A DNA stretch of 58,405 nucleotides, from NCBI GenBank assembly GCA_001465935.1, contig LNKV01000107.1, positions 46,788 through 105,192 of the forward strand. Reading direction: 5' to 3'. Positions 14,001-27,803 of the stretch are shown one piece after another. The translations under genes and the position numbers were made by a program. Source of the stretch: Clarireedia homoeocarpa (lineage: Eukaryota > Ascomycota > Leotiomycetes > Helotiales > Rutstroemiaceae). Every line of letters begins with the position of its first letter. Positions within the stretch are counted from its first letter, which is position 1. Below the pieces are notes generated by a model that worked only from the letters and a program-made list of their open reading frames with translations, searched no databases and was not told the origin of the DNA.

Positions 14001-16863
14001 ATAACGATTAGAATATTATTTAAATATACTATATAGTATTTATTGAAATATCTTTTTAATAGATTATTAATTAATTATATATATATAACTAATATATTTA
14101 TTAAATCGAAAAATATAACTTTATATTAATAATATTTATATCTATATTAAAATATTATTTTTTATTTATTTCCTTCTTTAATTCGAATTAAATTAAATTC
14201 TAATCTTTAATCTAACTTTATAAAGTATTTAGTTTATTTAAAATAATCTTATAACTTATTAACTAATAATAATAAATATCGATCTTTAAGAATAATATTA
14301 TTAAATTTCTAATAATTAACTACTAATCTAAGTTTATCTTCTTTTTTTTTTAATATAAAGAAAATTAATATTTCAACTAGCGATTATAATTATTCGATAA
14401 ATCTCTTTATTAATATTTTATTAATATACTTTTATAATATTTCTAGTTTTTCTATTAACTATAATATAATTAGTAAAAATAATAGTTCCTTTTTATCAAT
14501 TAATTTTATTTTATAATCTCAAAGTTAATATTTTAATAAAGTATCTTTATTAGTCTTTTCTTTGAAAATATTAATATATTTCTTATATATTATTAGTATA
14601 TACTTTAATAGTAGATTCTAAACTAAATATCTTATATTTAAAGTATTATTTACTTTTAACTCTTATAGTTTTTTCTATTATATTTTATATTAGTATATTA
14701 GTTTTATAGAACTTTATATAAATTTTATTTTATATTTATATTTATCTAATTTCAAAGTTCTTATAACTTAATTAATATATAGATTATAATTTCTTAATTA
14801 TAATATTCTTAGAATTATCTAGTATTTTTCTAGAGATATTAAATTTATTCTTATTTATTTAGAATACTAATCTAACTATATTATAAATTTTTTCGTTTTA
14901 TAATAAATTATTTTTTTTAACTAGTTATTTATTAGTAAAAGTAAGTTTATATAAAATTGATTTTCTAAGAATTTATAAATTTACTAATATTATAGTTTCT
15001 AATATTATAAAATTTTCTATTACTTTTAAATCTATTATAACTCGAAGTATCTATCTATTTATATATATTTTATAAAAAATTTATTTTAACTTTAAAGTAG
15101 CTCTTAACTTTCTAATTAACCTCTTTAACTTTATTATAAGTTATTCTTAATTATTATAAAGTATTTTATAATAAGACTTTATAATAAATATATTTTATTA
15201 AAGTTTTAGTTTTTTATTAACTGATTTAATATAATATATTTAGTCTTCTATTAAGAATTTATATACTAGTTATTTTATATAAATATTTCTTTTATTTCTA
15301 ACTTATTTTTATAATTATATTATTTATAAATAGCGAAATATTATTTAATATTATTTAACTTAGAGTTCGATATCCTCGAAATCGTTTTTAGAAAATTCCT
15401 AATAAGTCTTATTTATTTTAAATTATTTTTATTCGAAATATTTATTATCTTTATATATAAATTTATAAATTTTATTTACTCTAGATTCGGAAGTTTTTAT
15501 ATAATTATAATATTTAACTATTCGATTTAAATAAGTTTAAACTTTAACTCTCTAAATATTATTTTCTTTAATAGTCTATTTCTTACTTATTTATAATAAA
15601 TCAAGTATTTTATTTAATTAATAACTTTTTTTTAATTTTTTAGAATACTATTTTATATTATCTTTATCTAATTAGTATATTAAATAGTTATTATTATAAT
15701 AGACTATTTATAATAATATTATATAATTCGATTCGTTTTATTTAGTTATTATATTTAATTAATATTTAGATATATTCTTACTTTAGTAATTATCTTTATT
15801 TATTATAATTTTAAATTATTTTTTTCCTTTCTAATTATTCTTTTTTAATTTCTTCTTTTATAATTTCTTTTAATAATCTCTTATTTAGTATCCTAGAAAT
15901 CTATATTTAAAATAAAGTTTCTTTTCTTATTAATAGTTTTTTTCTTTTATAGAAAAGTTATTTTATAAGTTTATAATATCTAATTCTATAAAATTATTAT
16001 AAGTTTCTTCTTTATAATTCTATTTTTTTAAATTTCTTAAATATTTCTTATTTGATCGATAGAAGTAGGATCGCTAATTACTAGTAAAATATAATTTTTA
16101 TTAGAATTTATATTTACGATTATTAATTCAAATAGTTTTTTTAATTAAATTATTTATATTATTAATAGAGTCTTTATATAAAAGTTCGAGTTTAATATTA
16201 TTTTATAAGTTTAATATATAATAGTTTAGAAATACTATAATATTCTAATTAGTTTAATTTCTATATTTTCGAAATTTTATAATATAATTAATTATTAACT
16301 TTATTTATTAAAAAACAAATAACTTTCTTTTAATAATTTATATAATATCGATATCTCTAAATACTTATTATATTTCTTTATAGAATCTTTCGAAACTTCT
16401 AAAAATACTTATAATAATTAATATTATTTTATTAAAGTTTAGACTATTTTCAAAGTAATTAGATAAGAATAGTTTAATCTATTTAGAAACTTTCTCTTTA
16501 AAATAAAAAGCGACTTAGAGACTTCTAATATCTTAAATAGTAAATTTATTAATATTGAATCTAAAGTATATTCCTAATTATAAAAGAAAGATATCTAGTT
16601 CTTTTTTATTATTATTATATTTATCTAATAATATAACTTTTAAAGTTTCTTAAAGTTTTAACTTTTTTAATTTATTATTATTATTATTATCTATATCCTT
16701 TTAATTTATATTAATATTATTATTATAATTATTTTAGAATATAAAAATATTAGTTAAATTAATAATAGATATTAGTACTAACTAGATTAGAAGTCTAGTT
16801 ATAATAATATTATTATAAACTATATTGATTTAATATATAAAATAATAATAATATTTAAAATAT

Positions 16864-17450
16864 TACGAATATTTATTCTTCTAAGTTATATAAAAGTAGT
16901 TAAAAGACTAAATACTATTAATTAGAGATAGAGAATATTATTATAAATTTAATATTAATAATTATATAAAGAATCGATAAATATAATAATAAATAATAAA
17001 TAGTAATTAAAGTTAATTAATTAAATTAAATACGAAGTTCTATATATTAAGGAAATACTATTTATTTATATAAATTTTTATTTTCTAATTATCCCGGTTA
17101 TCTTAATTATCCTAGTTATCTTAATTAATTAATTTAACTAAGATAGTTAGAATAGTTATATTATATATTTTATTAATTAAAGATTTTATTAAAAGTACTA
17201 ATCTTGATTAAGATATTTTTATTTATTTAAATACTACTTTCTATAAAGTACTTCTTATTTCTTAAATATTCTTTATATAAAGTATTATTTATTTTATAAA
17301 TACTTTTATTTATTAAAATACTTTTTCTCTTTTTATTACTTAATACTTAAATCTATAAACTTCTATATATTAATATTAAGATTTAGATTTTTAGTATAGT
17401 ATATACTTTCTAAGCTTAAGATCCTTTAGTCGTCACGTGACCAAGTTATA
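16864..17450 (-). repeat. LTR of inner Gypsy (5' LTR in element sense)
   Basis: Partner of 10456-11044. Near its end it keeps an unmutated patch, GTCGTCACGTGACC at about 17429-17442, while the partner copy is fully converted to A/T there. The exact terminus is uncertain by a few bases. Confidence 0.8.
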
Positions 17451-20298
17451 ATATTAAATTAGATTAAATCTTATATATTAATTTAACTTTATAAAATATT
17501 TAGTCTTTCTAATTCGATTCTATAATTTACTAACTAATAATAATAAATATCGATTTTTAATAATAATAATATTAAGTTTTCGATAATTAATAACTAGTTT
17601 ACTTTTCTTATTTTCTTTTTTTAATATAAAGAAGATAAATACTTTTATAAGTAAAATAGATTTTCTAATAAATCTTTTTATTAAATTTTCATCGAAGTAT
17701 TTATAAAGTAATTTAAGTTTCTTTTCTTCTTCTAATTTTATTTTATAATTTTAAAATTAATATTTTAATAAAGTACTTTTCTTCGACCTTTCCTTGAAAA
17801 TCTTAATATATTTCTAGTATTATATTAATATATTTTTTAATAAAAGATCTTAGATTAAAATATCTAATTTCAATAAATATATTATTTTTAGTTTTTAACT
17901 AAGTATTAGTTTTATAAAACTTTATATAAACTTCGTTTTATATTTATATTTATTATATTATATAATCTTTTCGATCTAGTTAATATATAGATTATATTTT
18001 TTTAATTATAATATTTCTAAAATTATTTAATATTCTTTTATTAAAATTAAATCTATTTTTATTTACTTAGAATACTAATCTAATTATATTATAAATTCTT
18101 ATATTTTATATTAAATTAATTTATCTTTTTTAACTAATTATCTATTAGTAAAATAAAGTTTATATAAAATTAGTTTCTTAAAAGTTCGTAATTTCGTTGA
18201 TATTATAATTTTTAATATTATAAAATTTTCTATTACTTTTAAATTTATTATAGCTCGAAGTATTTATTTATTTATATATATTTTATAAAGAATTTATTTT
18301 AACTTTAAACTAGTTTTTAACTCTCTAACTTATATTTTAAATAGTTTAATAAATTATTTTTAATTATTATAAAATATTTCGTAATAAGGTTTTATAATAA
18401 ATATATTTTATTAGAGTTTAACTTTTTTATTAACTGATTTAATATAATATATTTAACCTTTTATTAAGAATTCGTATATTAGTTATTTTATATAAATATT
18501 TTCTTTATTTCTAATTTATTTTTATAATTATATTATTTATAAATAGCGAAATATTATTTAATATTATTTAATTTAGAGTTCGATATTTTCGAAATTACTT
18601 CTTAAGAATTTCTAATAGATCTTATTTATTTTAAACTATTTTTATTTAAAATATTTATTATTTTTATATATAAGTTTATAGATTTTATTTATTTTAGATT
18701 CGGAAGTTCTTATATAATTATAATATTAATTTATATAATTTAAGTAAATCTATATTCTAACTTTTTAAATATTATATTCTTTAATAATCTATTCTTTATT
18801 TATTTATAATATTTCGAATTATTATTTTATTAGTAATATTTCTAGTTTTTCTAGAAAATAGTTTTTATAAAACTTTTTATCTTTATACTTTATATAATAA
18901 TTATTATAATATATAAACTATTAGATATATTTATAATTTAGTTTTTTAATATTTATTTTTTAATTTTCTTTCTTAATAATCTCTAAGAATTCTTTATAAA
19001 ATATAATCTATTTATTTATTATACTAATTTAATATTTATATTTCCTACTTTTTAGCTTTTTAAAATACTATTCTATTTTATTCTTTTCTAATTTATATAT
19101 TAAATAATAGTTATTATAATAAATTATTTATAATAATATTATATATTCGAGTTTACTAATTATTTATTAATTATTTATTATACTAATTTAGTATCTAGAT
19201 ATATCTTAGTAACTATCTTAATTTATTATAATTTTAAATTATTTTTTTCTTTTCTAAATATTCTTCTTTTCTTATTTTATTTTTTAAAATTTCTTTTAAT
19301 AGTTCTTAGTTTAATAACTAAGAAATCTATATTTAAAATAGAGTTTCTATTTTTATTAATAGTTTTTTTTCTTTTTAAGAAAAGTTATTTTTAAAGTTTA
19401 TAATATCTAACTTTATTATATTATTATAATCTTCTTCTTTATAATTCTATCTTTCTAAGTTTTTTAAATATTTCTTATTTAGTTAATAAAAGTGAAGTTA
19501 TTAATTATTAGTAAAATATATTTTTTATTAGAACTTGTATTTATAATTATCAATTTAAATAGTTTTTTTAATTAAATTATTTATATTATCAATAAAGTCT
19601 TTATATAAAAGTTCAAGTTTAATATTATTTTATAAATCTAATATATAATAGTTTAAAAGTACTATAATATTCTAATTAATCTAATTCTTATATTTTCGAA
19701 ATTTTATAATATAATTAATTATTAATCTTATTTATTAAAAAACAAGTAACTTTCTTTTAATAATTTATATAATATTAATATTTCTAAATACTTATTATAT
19801 TTTTATATAAAATCCCTTGAAACTTTTAAAGATAATTATAATAATTAATATTATTCTATTAAAATCTCGATTATTTTCGAAGTAATCAACTAAGAATAAT
19901 TTAATCTATTTAGATACTTTGTTTTTAAAATAAAAAACTATTTAGAGACTTTTAATATCTTGAGTAATAAATTTATTAATATTAAATTTATAATATATTC
20001 CTAATTATAAAAAGAAGATATCTAACTCTTTTCTATTATTATTATATTTATCTAATAATATAATTTTTAAAGTTTCTTAGAATTTTAACTTTTTTAACTT
20101 ATTATTATTATTATTATTTATTTTCTTTTAATTTATATTAATATTATTATTATAGTCACTTTAAAATATAAAGATATTAGTTAGATTAGTAATAAATATT
20201 ATTACTTATTATATTAAAAGTCTAATTATAATAGTATTATTCTAAGTTATATCGATTTAATATATAAAATAATAATATATAACTTTATCAAGTACTTC

Positions 20299-20701
20299 AC
20301 TTTATCAAATATACTACTTTAAAATATACTAAGATAATATATTTTAATTTTATTTAAATAAAATAACTAGGTAATATTTAATATTAAAACTTAATATATA
20401 AACTATCTATTATAGAAAGAGTTTATATATAAACTTTAAAAGGATTTAAGTTTATAATTTTTAATTTAGTTTTTTTTTATTAAAGAGATTTTTTTATTTT
20501 TAATAAATTTAATCTATATAAATAATTAATATTCTTAATAGTTTATAAACTTACTGAATATAATATTATATATATACTAACTTATATTTAAAAAATCAGT
20601 TTAAAATATTAATTAGTTATTTTACTTAAATAAAATTAAAATATATTATTTTAGTATATTTTAAGTTAATATATTTAATAAGGTAGTATACTTGATAGAG
20701 T
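20299..20701. repeat. Inverted-repeat element (MITE-like) inside outer Gypsy
   Basis: The left arm from 20299 (ACTTTATCAAATATACTAC) matches the reverse complement of the right arm ending at 20701 (ACTCTATCAAGTATACTAC), continuing inward about 80 bp, with a 16-bp insertion in the right arm. The centre, about 20380-20570, has no readable frame. Size and structure fit a non-autonomous terminal-inverted-repeat transposon, now RIP-mutated. It lies between the Gypsy 5' LTR and the gag region. I could not define a target-site duplication. Confidence 0.6.
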
Positions 20702-20726
20702 CGTATATTAAAGATATTTAAAGTAT

Positions 20727-21084
20727 TATAAATATTTATCTTCTAAATTATATAAAAGTAGTTAAGATCTTAAATACTAATAATCGCGATAACTTATAAT
20801 ATTATCGTAGATTTATTATTGAAAATAGTTATATAAAAAATCGATTGATTATAAATAATAATAAATAAATAAATTATAATTAAAGTTAAGTATAAAACTT
20901 TATATACTAATAAAATATATTCTATTTATATAGACTTTCGTTCTTACTAGCTTAGTTTTTTCTCTATTAGCTTAGTACTAATCAATACTAAGTTAATTAA
21001 ATTAAACTAATTTAATTACTATTTAAAGTTCTTTTATTATCTATTTATAATTAAGTCTAAAGTCTTTAGAGCTTACTATTTATA
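20727..21084 (-). repeat. LTR of outer Gypsy (5' LTR in element sense)
   Basis: Partner of 7004-7361 with identical length of 358 bp. It retains a few more G/C pairs than the partner, for example TAATCGCGATAAC and GACTTTCGTTCTTACTAGC. Confidence 0.85.
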
Positions 21085-24000
21085 ATATTAATAATCTTAA
21101 TATATATTTTATTTTAATTATTATTAATAAATATTATTTAATAAACTTTATTCTTTTAAATAACTATAATATAATATATTAAATTAATAATATCTCTTTA
21201 TTTAATAATAAAAAAATTATTTAATTTAATTATAATAATATTATTAAAATTAATATATTATTATTACTAATTATTAAATATAGTATTTATATTATTAAAA
21301 ATATTTTTAATAATTTTAATAAATTTAATATAAAGAATTTTATTTTAATAAATATTATTTTTAATTTTAATTTTTATATTAATATAATCTCGAAATCTTA
21401 ATTAATAAAAATAAATTTATAATTTTATAATCTTGATTATTTATTAAAATATTATTTATATAAAAGTATAATCTAGTTTTTTTAAAATTTAAAAAAGTTA
21501 TTATATATTATTTAATTTTATTAAATAATATCTTTATAAATAAAATAATAATAATATATCTAATTATTTATTATAAAATTAATAAGTTTTTTAAATAATT
21601 ATATAATCTTTTATTTAATAAAAAATATAAAAATTAAAAGGATTTTAAAAGTTAACTATAAATATTATATTAAAATATATATTAAAAAATTATTAACTAT
21701 TATTTAAAAAATTAATAACTATTATAATTATTTTATAAGATTATATAAAATCTTTTTATTTTCTTAATATTATTTAATAATTACTTATAATTATTATTAA
21801 TTAAAAAAATTATATAATAATAAGATTTTAAAATCTTATTTATTAATAAAACTTATTATAAAGTATATTAGATAATTATTAAATTTAAAATATAAATAAA
21901 ATAATAATATTTTTTATTAATTAATATTATTAAATAAAATAATAATAAACTAATAATTAATATTAATAAATATATAAAGTTTAAATACTAATTATTTATA
22001 AAAGAAATTGAAATAACCCTTTTTATTAATTTATATTTATAAGTTAAATAATATAATAAAATATAAAAATTTGAAAATTATTATTAAAATAATAAAAATA
22101 TATACTTAAATAAATTTTAAATTAAAATTATAATCTGAAATTATAGAAATAATAATTTATTTATATAATATAAATTTATTATAATAAAGAAATTTCAAGA
22201 TATTGAATAAAGTTTTAAATTTATAATTTAAATAATATTTTCGATAATATAATTTAATATTAATAATATTAATTATTATTAATTTATATTTAAACTAAAA
22301 TAATATATATTAATATAATTATTAAATTTAATTTTTAAATAAAAAATAAAAAATTAATATTAATTAAAAATAATATAAAGTTAATTTTTAAATTTATGTA
22401 AAATATTTAATAAATTATATATTTAAATTACTAATTAATTAAATATAAATTATAAAATTTAATAAGATTATTATTTATTATATTTAGTTTAATAAAAATA
22501 TTATTTATTTTAAAATTAATAAGAATTAGAAATTATTTTTAAAAAAATATTTAAATAAAATTATTTAAACCTTTAATTTTAGAATTATTAAAAACTTAAA
22601 TAAATTTATATTAAAAAGTAATAATATAAATAATTTTAATATAATTATTAAAAAGATTATTTTATAAAATATTAATAATTAAAAATTTTATAAAAAGATT
22701 TTAAAAAAAAAGAAATTTAATAATAATAATTAAAGATTTTTTAATAATTTATAATTTTTAAATAATAGTTTATATTTAAATAAAAATAGTAATAATTAAA
22801 ATATATAGTATTTATAAAACTAATTTAAAGATTAAACTAATATTAAAATTTAAATTATATCTAACTAAATTTAAAATATAAAATATTTAATAAATCTATA
22901 TTATTTATTTTATTAATAATTAAAAAGATTAATAAATTTAAAAATAAAATAAACTATAATTATTTTAATATTATTAATATACTTTATAAAGAATATAAAG
23001 AAAATTTAAAAAAAATATTATTAAATATATATTTTATAAATTAAAAATACTATATATAATCTTATATATATTTTATATAATAGTATTTAATAATATAAAT
23101 AAAAAAAGATTAAAATTATTTTAATATAATTAAATATTTTTTATTTAATTATTTAAAAAACTAAAATTTATAATTAAAGTTTTAATTAGAAGAGTAAATA
23201 TAAAATAAAAGATATAAAATATTAGTTTTTTATTATATTAAAAAATAGATTAAATCTTAATATATAATATTAGAAGATAAAAAGAATCTTTTTAAAATAT
23301 AATAAAAAGATTATTAATATATTTATTAAAATAATTATAATTTAATTATTTTTAAAAGATAATAAAAAGTTTAATAATTTCTATAATATATTATAATTTA
23401 ATTATTTAGATATAAATAAAGATAAAAAATAAAATAAATTTATAATATTTTATAATATAATAATAATTATTATTATAATTAAATTAAAGAAACTTATAAA
23501 AAAGTTATTATAATTATTTAAAATTTATAAAAGTTAAGTAATTAAATTATTTAAATATTATTAAAACTTTAATATATATTTAATAAGATTAATATTTAAA
23601 ACTGATTATAATAAAGAGATTAATANNNNNNNNNNNNNNNNNNNNNNNNNNNNNNNNNNNNNNNNNNNNNNNNNNNNNNNNNNNNNNNNNNNNNNNNNNN
23701 NNNNNNNNNNNNNNNNNNNNNNNNNNNNNNNNNNNNNNNNNNNNNNNNNNNNNNNNNNNNNNNNNNNNNNNNNNNNNNNNATTAATTATTTAGAAAATAT
23801 TAAAATAAAATATTATAATAATATTTATAATTAAAATTAAGTTATTTAAGATAAAAAGAACTATTAAAGAAATTATAATAATAAATAAATTATTAAAGAA
23901 ACTTAAATTAATAATATTGAAATTTATAATTATCTATTATAATAATATATAAATAATAAAAATAATTATAAGTAAAATTAAAAAAATATTAATTAAATTT

Positions 24001-26820
24001 AAATATATTAATATTTAAAATATATAGTTAAAATAAAAATATTCGAAGAAATTATTTAATATTATTTATTTATTTATAAAAGATATATTAATTAATAGTT
24101 TTATTAAAAATATTATATATTAATAATTTAAATATTTTTATATTTATTTAAATTTATAAGATATAAAAAATAAGATCGAGAAATTAAATATAATAATTAA
24201 AACTTTATAAAATATTCTTTAAAAATTATTTTTTTATTTATTATTTTTTTTTAAAAATAAAGTAAAGTTAAAATAATTAATTTTCTAAAATATAATTAAT
24301 TTATTTAATAAGAATCTTTCTTTTAATTAAGTTTTTTATAATATTTATAAATTTAATTTAATATAACTATTAATATAAATTAATAATATAAAAAATATAA
24401 TTTATAAATAAATAATTCTAAACTATTTATATAATAGAATTATTAATTAATATTAAATAAAGATAGTTTTATAATATTTTAAATTATTTATTATAAGTTT
24501 ATATAAAAAAATTTAAATTTAATATATATTTAATTAATTATTTTTAAATTATTTAAATAAATTATAAATATTTTTAATTAATTATTTTATTATTTTTTAA
24601 TATTTATTTTATTTTAATATAAAATAAGTTTTTAATTTCATTTTTCTAAAATTTAAATATAATTTATTTTTTAAATACTATTATATATATTTTAAAATAA
24701 TTAGTTAATAAACTTAAAATAATAAAAGAATTTTAAAAATAAATTAAATAATTAATATTTCGATATAAAAGTTATTATATAAAAAACTTCTATTTATTTA
24801 AAAGATTATAATTTCTTAAATATAAATTAAATATAATTAGATAATCTAGAATAATATATAAAAATAATAATTAAAAGATTATTTTCAAAAATACTAATTA
24901 TATTAATTTAAAATATAAAAATTATTTTATTAAAAAATTTTTTTTAAAAAATAATAAATAGATTAAAATAATTTATCTAATTTAAATCTTATAAATAAAT
25001 ATAATAAATATTAAATAAGATAAATAAATTATTATTATTTTTATTATTATTATTTTTATTATTTATTTTATTTTTATTACTTTTTTAATTATTATCTTTT
25101 TTATTAAAAAATGAATTTATAAGATAATTCTCTAAATTATATATTTTAGTTAATATTTTAAAAAATTTCTTTATATTTTTTAAATTTTAAAAACTTGATA
25201 TTATATTAATTTTATAAATAATAAGTAGAAATTTACTTTATTAAAACTTTAAAAATAAAGAAATATTTTTTTATTTAATAACTTTAATAATTTAATTTCT
25301 TAATATTTATATAATTATAATAATATTTTTTATTAGAATTATATAAAATATTTTAAATATAATTAAAATAAAGAATATTATAATAATTACTTTAATTTTT
25401 AAAATTAAAATAATTTTAATAATTATTTTAAAAAGTTTTAATATTTTTATTAAATAATTTTAAAAGATTATATAAAGAAGTAATTTTAATATTAATAAAA
25501 ATAATTAGATAATTATTAATTAAATTATTTTAATTAATTTCTATATAAATTTCTTTATAAAATATATAAAAATTAATTAGAAAAATAATTATTTTATTTT
25601 TATATTATAAAGTTTAAAATTATATTAAAGAAGATATTAGATATTATATTATATATTAATTAAAAAAAATTAATATTTATTTTTAAAATATTTAAATTAT
25701 AAAATAAATTAATTAGATTTATAATATTTATTAAATTTAAAACTAGTTTAAGAATTTAATAATATATTATAAAAGAATTTAAAAATAAATTATAAACTGA
25801 AAAATATCGAACTTTATAAGAATTATATAATAAATATAATAATTAACTCGAACTTTAAAATAAAATAAATAATAATCTATTTTAATTAATAAAAAGAGAA
25901 TTATCTTTTTTAATATTAAAAATAAGATTTAATAAAAAGATTAATAAAAAGAAAAAAAATTTAAAAGATCTTTATATAAAATAATTAGAAAATATATAAA
26001 TATTTTATTTAAATAAAAATTAAAAGAAACGATTTATATAAACTAAATATTAAAAAAATAAAATCTAAATATTAGTTATATAAATAATTAATAATTAAAA
26101 AATAAAGAGATTAAAAAGAGAAAAAAAATTTAAAACTTATTTATAATAAATATTAAATAATATCTATAATAATAATATTATTTTTAATCGAAGATATTTA
26201 ATCTTTATAATTAAATAAAATAGATTATATATTATTTTATTATTAATAAATCTTATAAATAGTTTATTAAATATATAATAAACTAATTAGAATTATTAAT
26301 TTATAAATATAATTATAATAAAGTTTATAATTAATTTAATAGAAATTGTTATATTTAATTAAAATAATAATAATAATAATTATTATTTAAAATAAATTAA
26401 TTTAATTAAAATATATATTTATTAAATTAACTATATATTTATTAGTTAATATTAATTAGAATTATAATAATTCGAATATTATTAGTTATTAAAATTAGTA
26501 ATATTAATATATTATATTTATTTAATTATTTGATTATTTAATATTTAGAGATATTACTTTTAATAATAAAATAAACTTTTAAATATATTTAATATATATA
26601 TATTTTAAATATATAATTTCTATAATTATTATATATATATATAAGTTTTTTAATTTTTTAATTTTTTAATTATTTATTTTAAAAATAATATAAATTTTTA
26701 ATAATATATTAATTAAATAAAAATAGATTTTATATAAATTTTATATATTAATTTATAATATTTATTTAATAATTTTAAAATAAAAAGTATAATTTTTAAT
26801 AGTTTTTAATATAATTTTAA
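21085..26820 (+). mobile_element. Copia-like element D, right part
   Basis: Sequence directly right of the outer Gypsy resumes element D. 21130-21510 aligns with the reverse complement of about 50350-50740 in element E, and 24110-24230 with the reverse complement of about 46440-46560. In E the matching region shows, in degraded form, the pre-integrase region of a Ty1/copia polyprotein (two closely spaced former Cys positions followed by an ISR-like motif). All frames are broken. The region contains a 155-base gap. A convincing right LTR next to 26820 was not found. Confidence 0.6.
23626..23780. other. Assembly gap (155 N)
   Basis: A run of 155 N inside element D. The sequence on both sides is the same RIP-type DNA, so the gap is an assembly break in repeats. 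It does not mark a biological border. Confidence 0.99.
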
Positions 26821-27803
26821 GATTCGGCTCAAACTTATTATTAGTCACTGTACCCGTACAATTTCTAGGGCGTAAATCATTCAACTCGTTTTTTCAGATG
26901 CTCGCTGAACAGAGATTAAATCAAGCTTATCTATCTCGCTCTCTTCTGAACCCTGCTAAGCTCAAACGCATACCCACAATCCTTATGCCCATACAACAGT
27001 CAAGGGTCATTGTCAGAGAGGATCCATATCCGTCCTCACTGGCCGGTTGGTCTTAACGCTTTGAGTTCACCGCGGCCTGTTCAATGCAGGGCCCATCTAA
27101 AGCACTAAGTAGCGAGACCGCTTCACCTCATGGTGTCTTACTTTAGTATTTCATACACTTTCACACTTTCGCACAAGCGTGTACGTTTGACGTGAATTTT
27201 GTCATGAGGGTGGGGTCGAGGAGCGGCGTTCTGGTGCCTAGACATCTCATCGTCGAAAGGAGTGGGTCATCCATGATAGACAGGGTCCGGAACAATCAAG
27301 AGGATTTCACTCTAATGGGACGAACGATACAACGTTAACGAAAAATTTGCAACGCTGTGCCTTCTGCACGCATCCTGTAAGATTGCTGTACTATTGAAAT
27401 CAGAATAAGGTGGGCCGAAGACGGTATTTATCCGGAATTGTGGTGTGATAGTCGGATAATCCACGAATTGTAGAATGCGCCATAATCTTCATCAATTTCT
27501 CTACAGAACGCCAAGATGCAAAATATTAAATCGAAAACTAGATGTTGGAATTGCTGTTGTTATCGATCCACAAGAAGTTGGAAACTTGTATGTTATGGAT
27601 GGGTTCCACCTTACAGCCCTCGAGTAGCCTGAACACCGAAGAAAATAGACCTCCTCAGGGACACCACTCTGATGTATCCTGGGAGAAAGGGTTGGGACAC
27701 AAATTCATGAAGAAACAATTCCCCTCGACCAATTCTTTCGACTAGGCCTAAATACACTTGTACCCAAACACAAGTCAGACGCAAGAGAAAATAAGCAGCA
27801 ACC
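26821..27803. other. Border of gene island; no gene seen up to 27803
   Basis: Composition changes sharply at about 26820: CA and TG dinucleotides reappear and G/C reaches ordinary fungal levels. Nothing in 26821-27803 looks coding. The short frames here lack splice sites or known features. A TAAATA box at about 27750, some 55 bp before the ATG of the secreted-protein gene, could be its core promoter, but this is weak evidence. Confidence 0.6.

Larger units (their letters stand above)
10456..17450 (-). mobile_element. Inner Gypsy LTR retrotransposon nested in outer Gypsy
   Basis: Direct repeats of about 590 bp at 10456-11044 and 16864-17450 bound a unit of about 7.0 kb. The minus strand carries a reverse transcriptase relic at about 14345-14207: conserved blocks equivalent to the LRLVVDYR and KDRYPLP regions of Tf1/MAGGY-type Gypsy elements are recognisable but carry stop codons. 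The polymerase motif reads YLNN at 14026-14015 instead of YxDD. The insertion point lies within the outer element's reverse transcriptase: outer sequence left of 10456 and right of 17450 joins to give the order seen uninterrupted in this inner copy near 14170-14200. So it inserted after the outer one. Confidence 0.85.
7004..21084 (-). mobile_element. Outer Gypsy LTR retrotransposon, split by a second Gypsy
   Basis: Direct repeats at 7004-7361 and 20727-21084, each 358 bp, enclose this element. A reverse transcriptase relic reads on the minus strand around 17655-17480 and is cut off there. The remaining half of the polyprotein resumes left of about 10456, where the degraded polymerase motif YLNN (normally YxDD) lies at 10292-10281. 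The interruption is the inner Gypsy at about 10456-17450. Without it the element is about 7.1 kb, a normal Gypsy size. All frames are broken by RIP-type stops. A 403-bp inverted-repeat element sits just inside its 5' LTR. Confidence 0.85.
1..26820. repeat. Left AT-rich, RIP-degraded transposon block
   Basis: This whole stretch is almost pure A/T: only three of the first 120 bases are G or C. The rare remaining C is mostly in CT, TC or CG context, while CA and TG are nearly absent. Repeat copies inside the block differ almost only by C/T and G/A transitions. This is the known signature of repeat-induced point mutation in ascomycetes, which converts CpA to TpA. No open frame of 60 codons or more exists here. 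The block ends abruptly at about 26820, where normal-composition sequence starts. The retroelements that I could separate are listed individually. Confidence 0.93.

Noticed and set aside
7004..17455. Target-site duplications AATAT / ATATT at the Gypsy ends
   Set aside because: In sequence this AT-rich, 5-bp matches are meaningless, and exact LTR ends are uncertain by several bases.
1..26820. AT-rich block as mitochondrial DNA or a centromere core
   Set aside because: LTR pairs and degraded Gypsy and copia domains with transition-only differences explain it as RIP-mutated nuclear repeats. A centromere is possible but nothing here demonstrates it.
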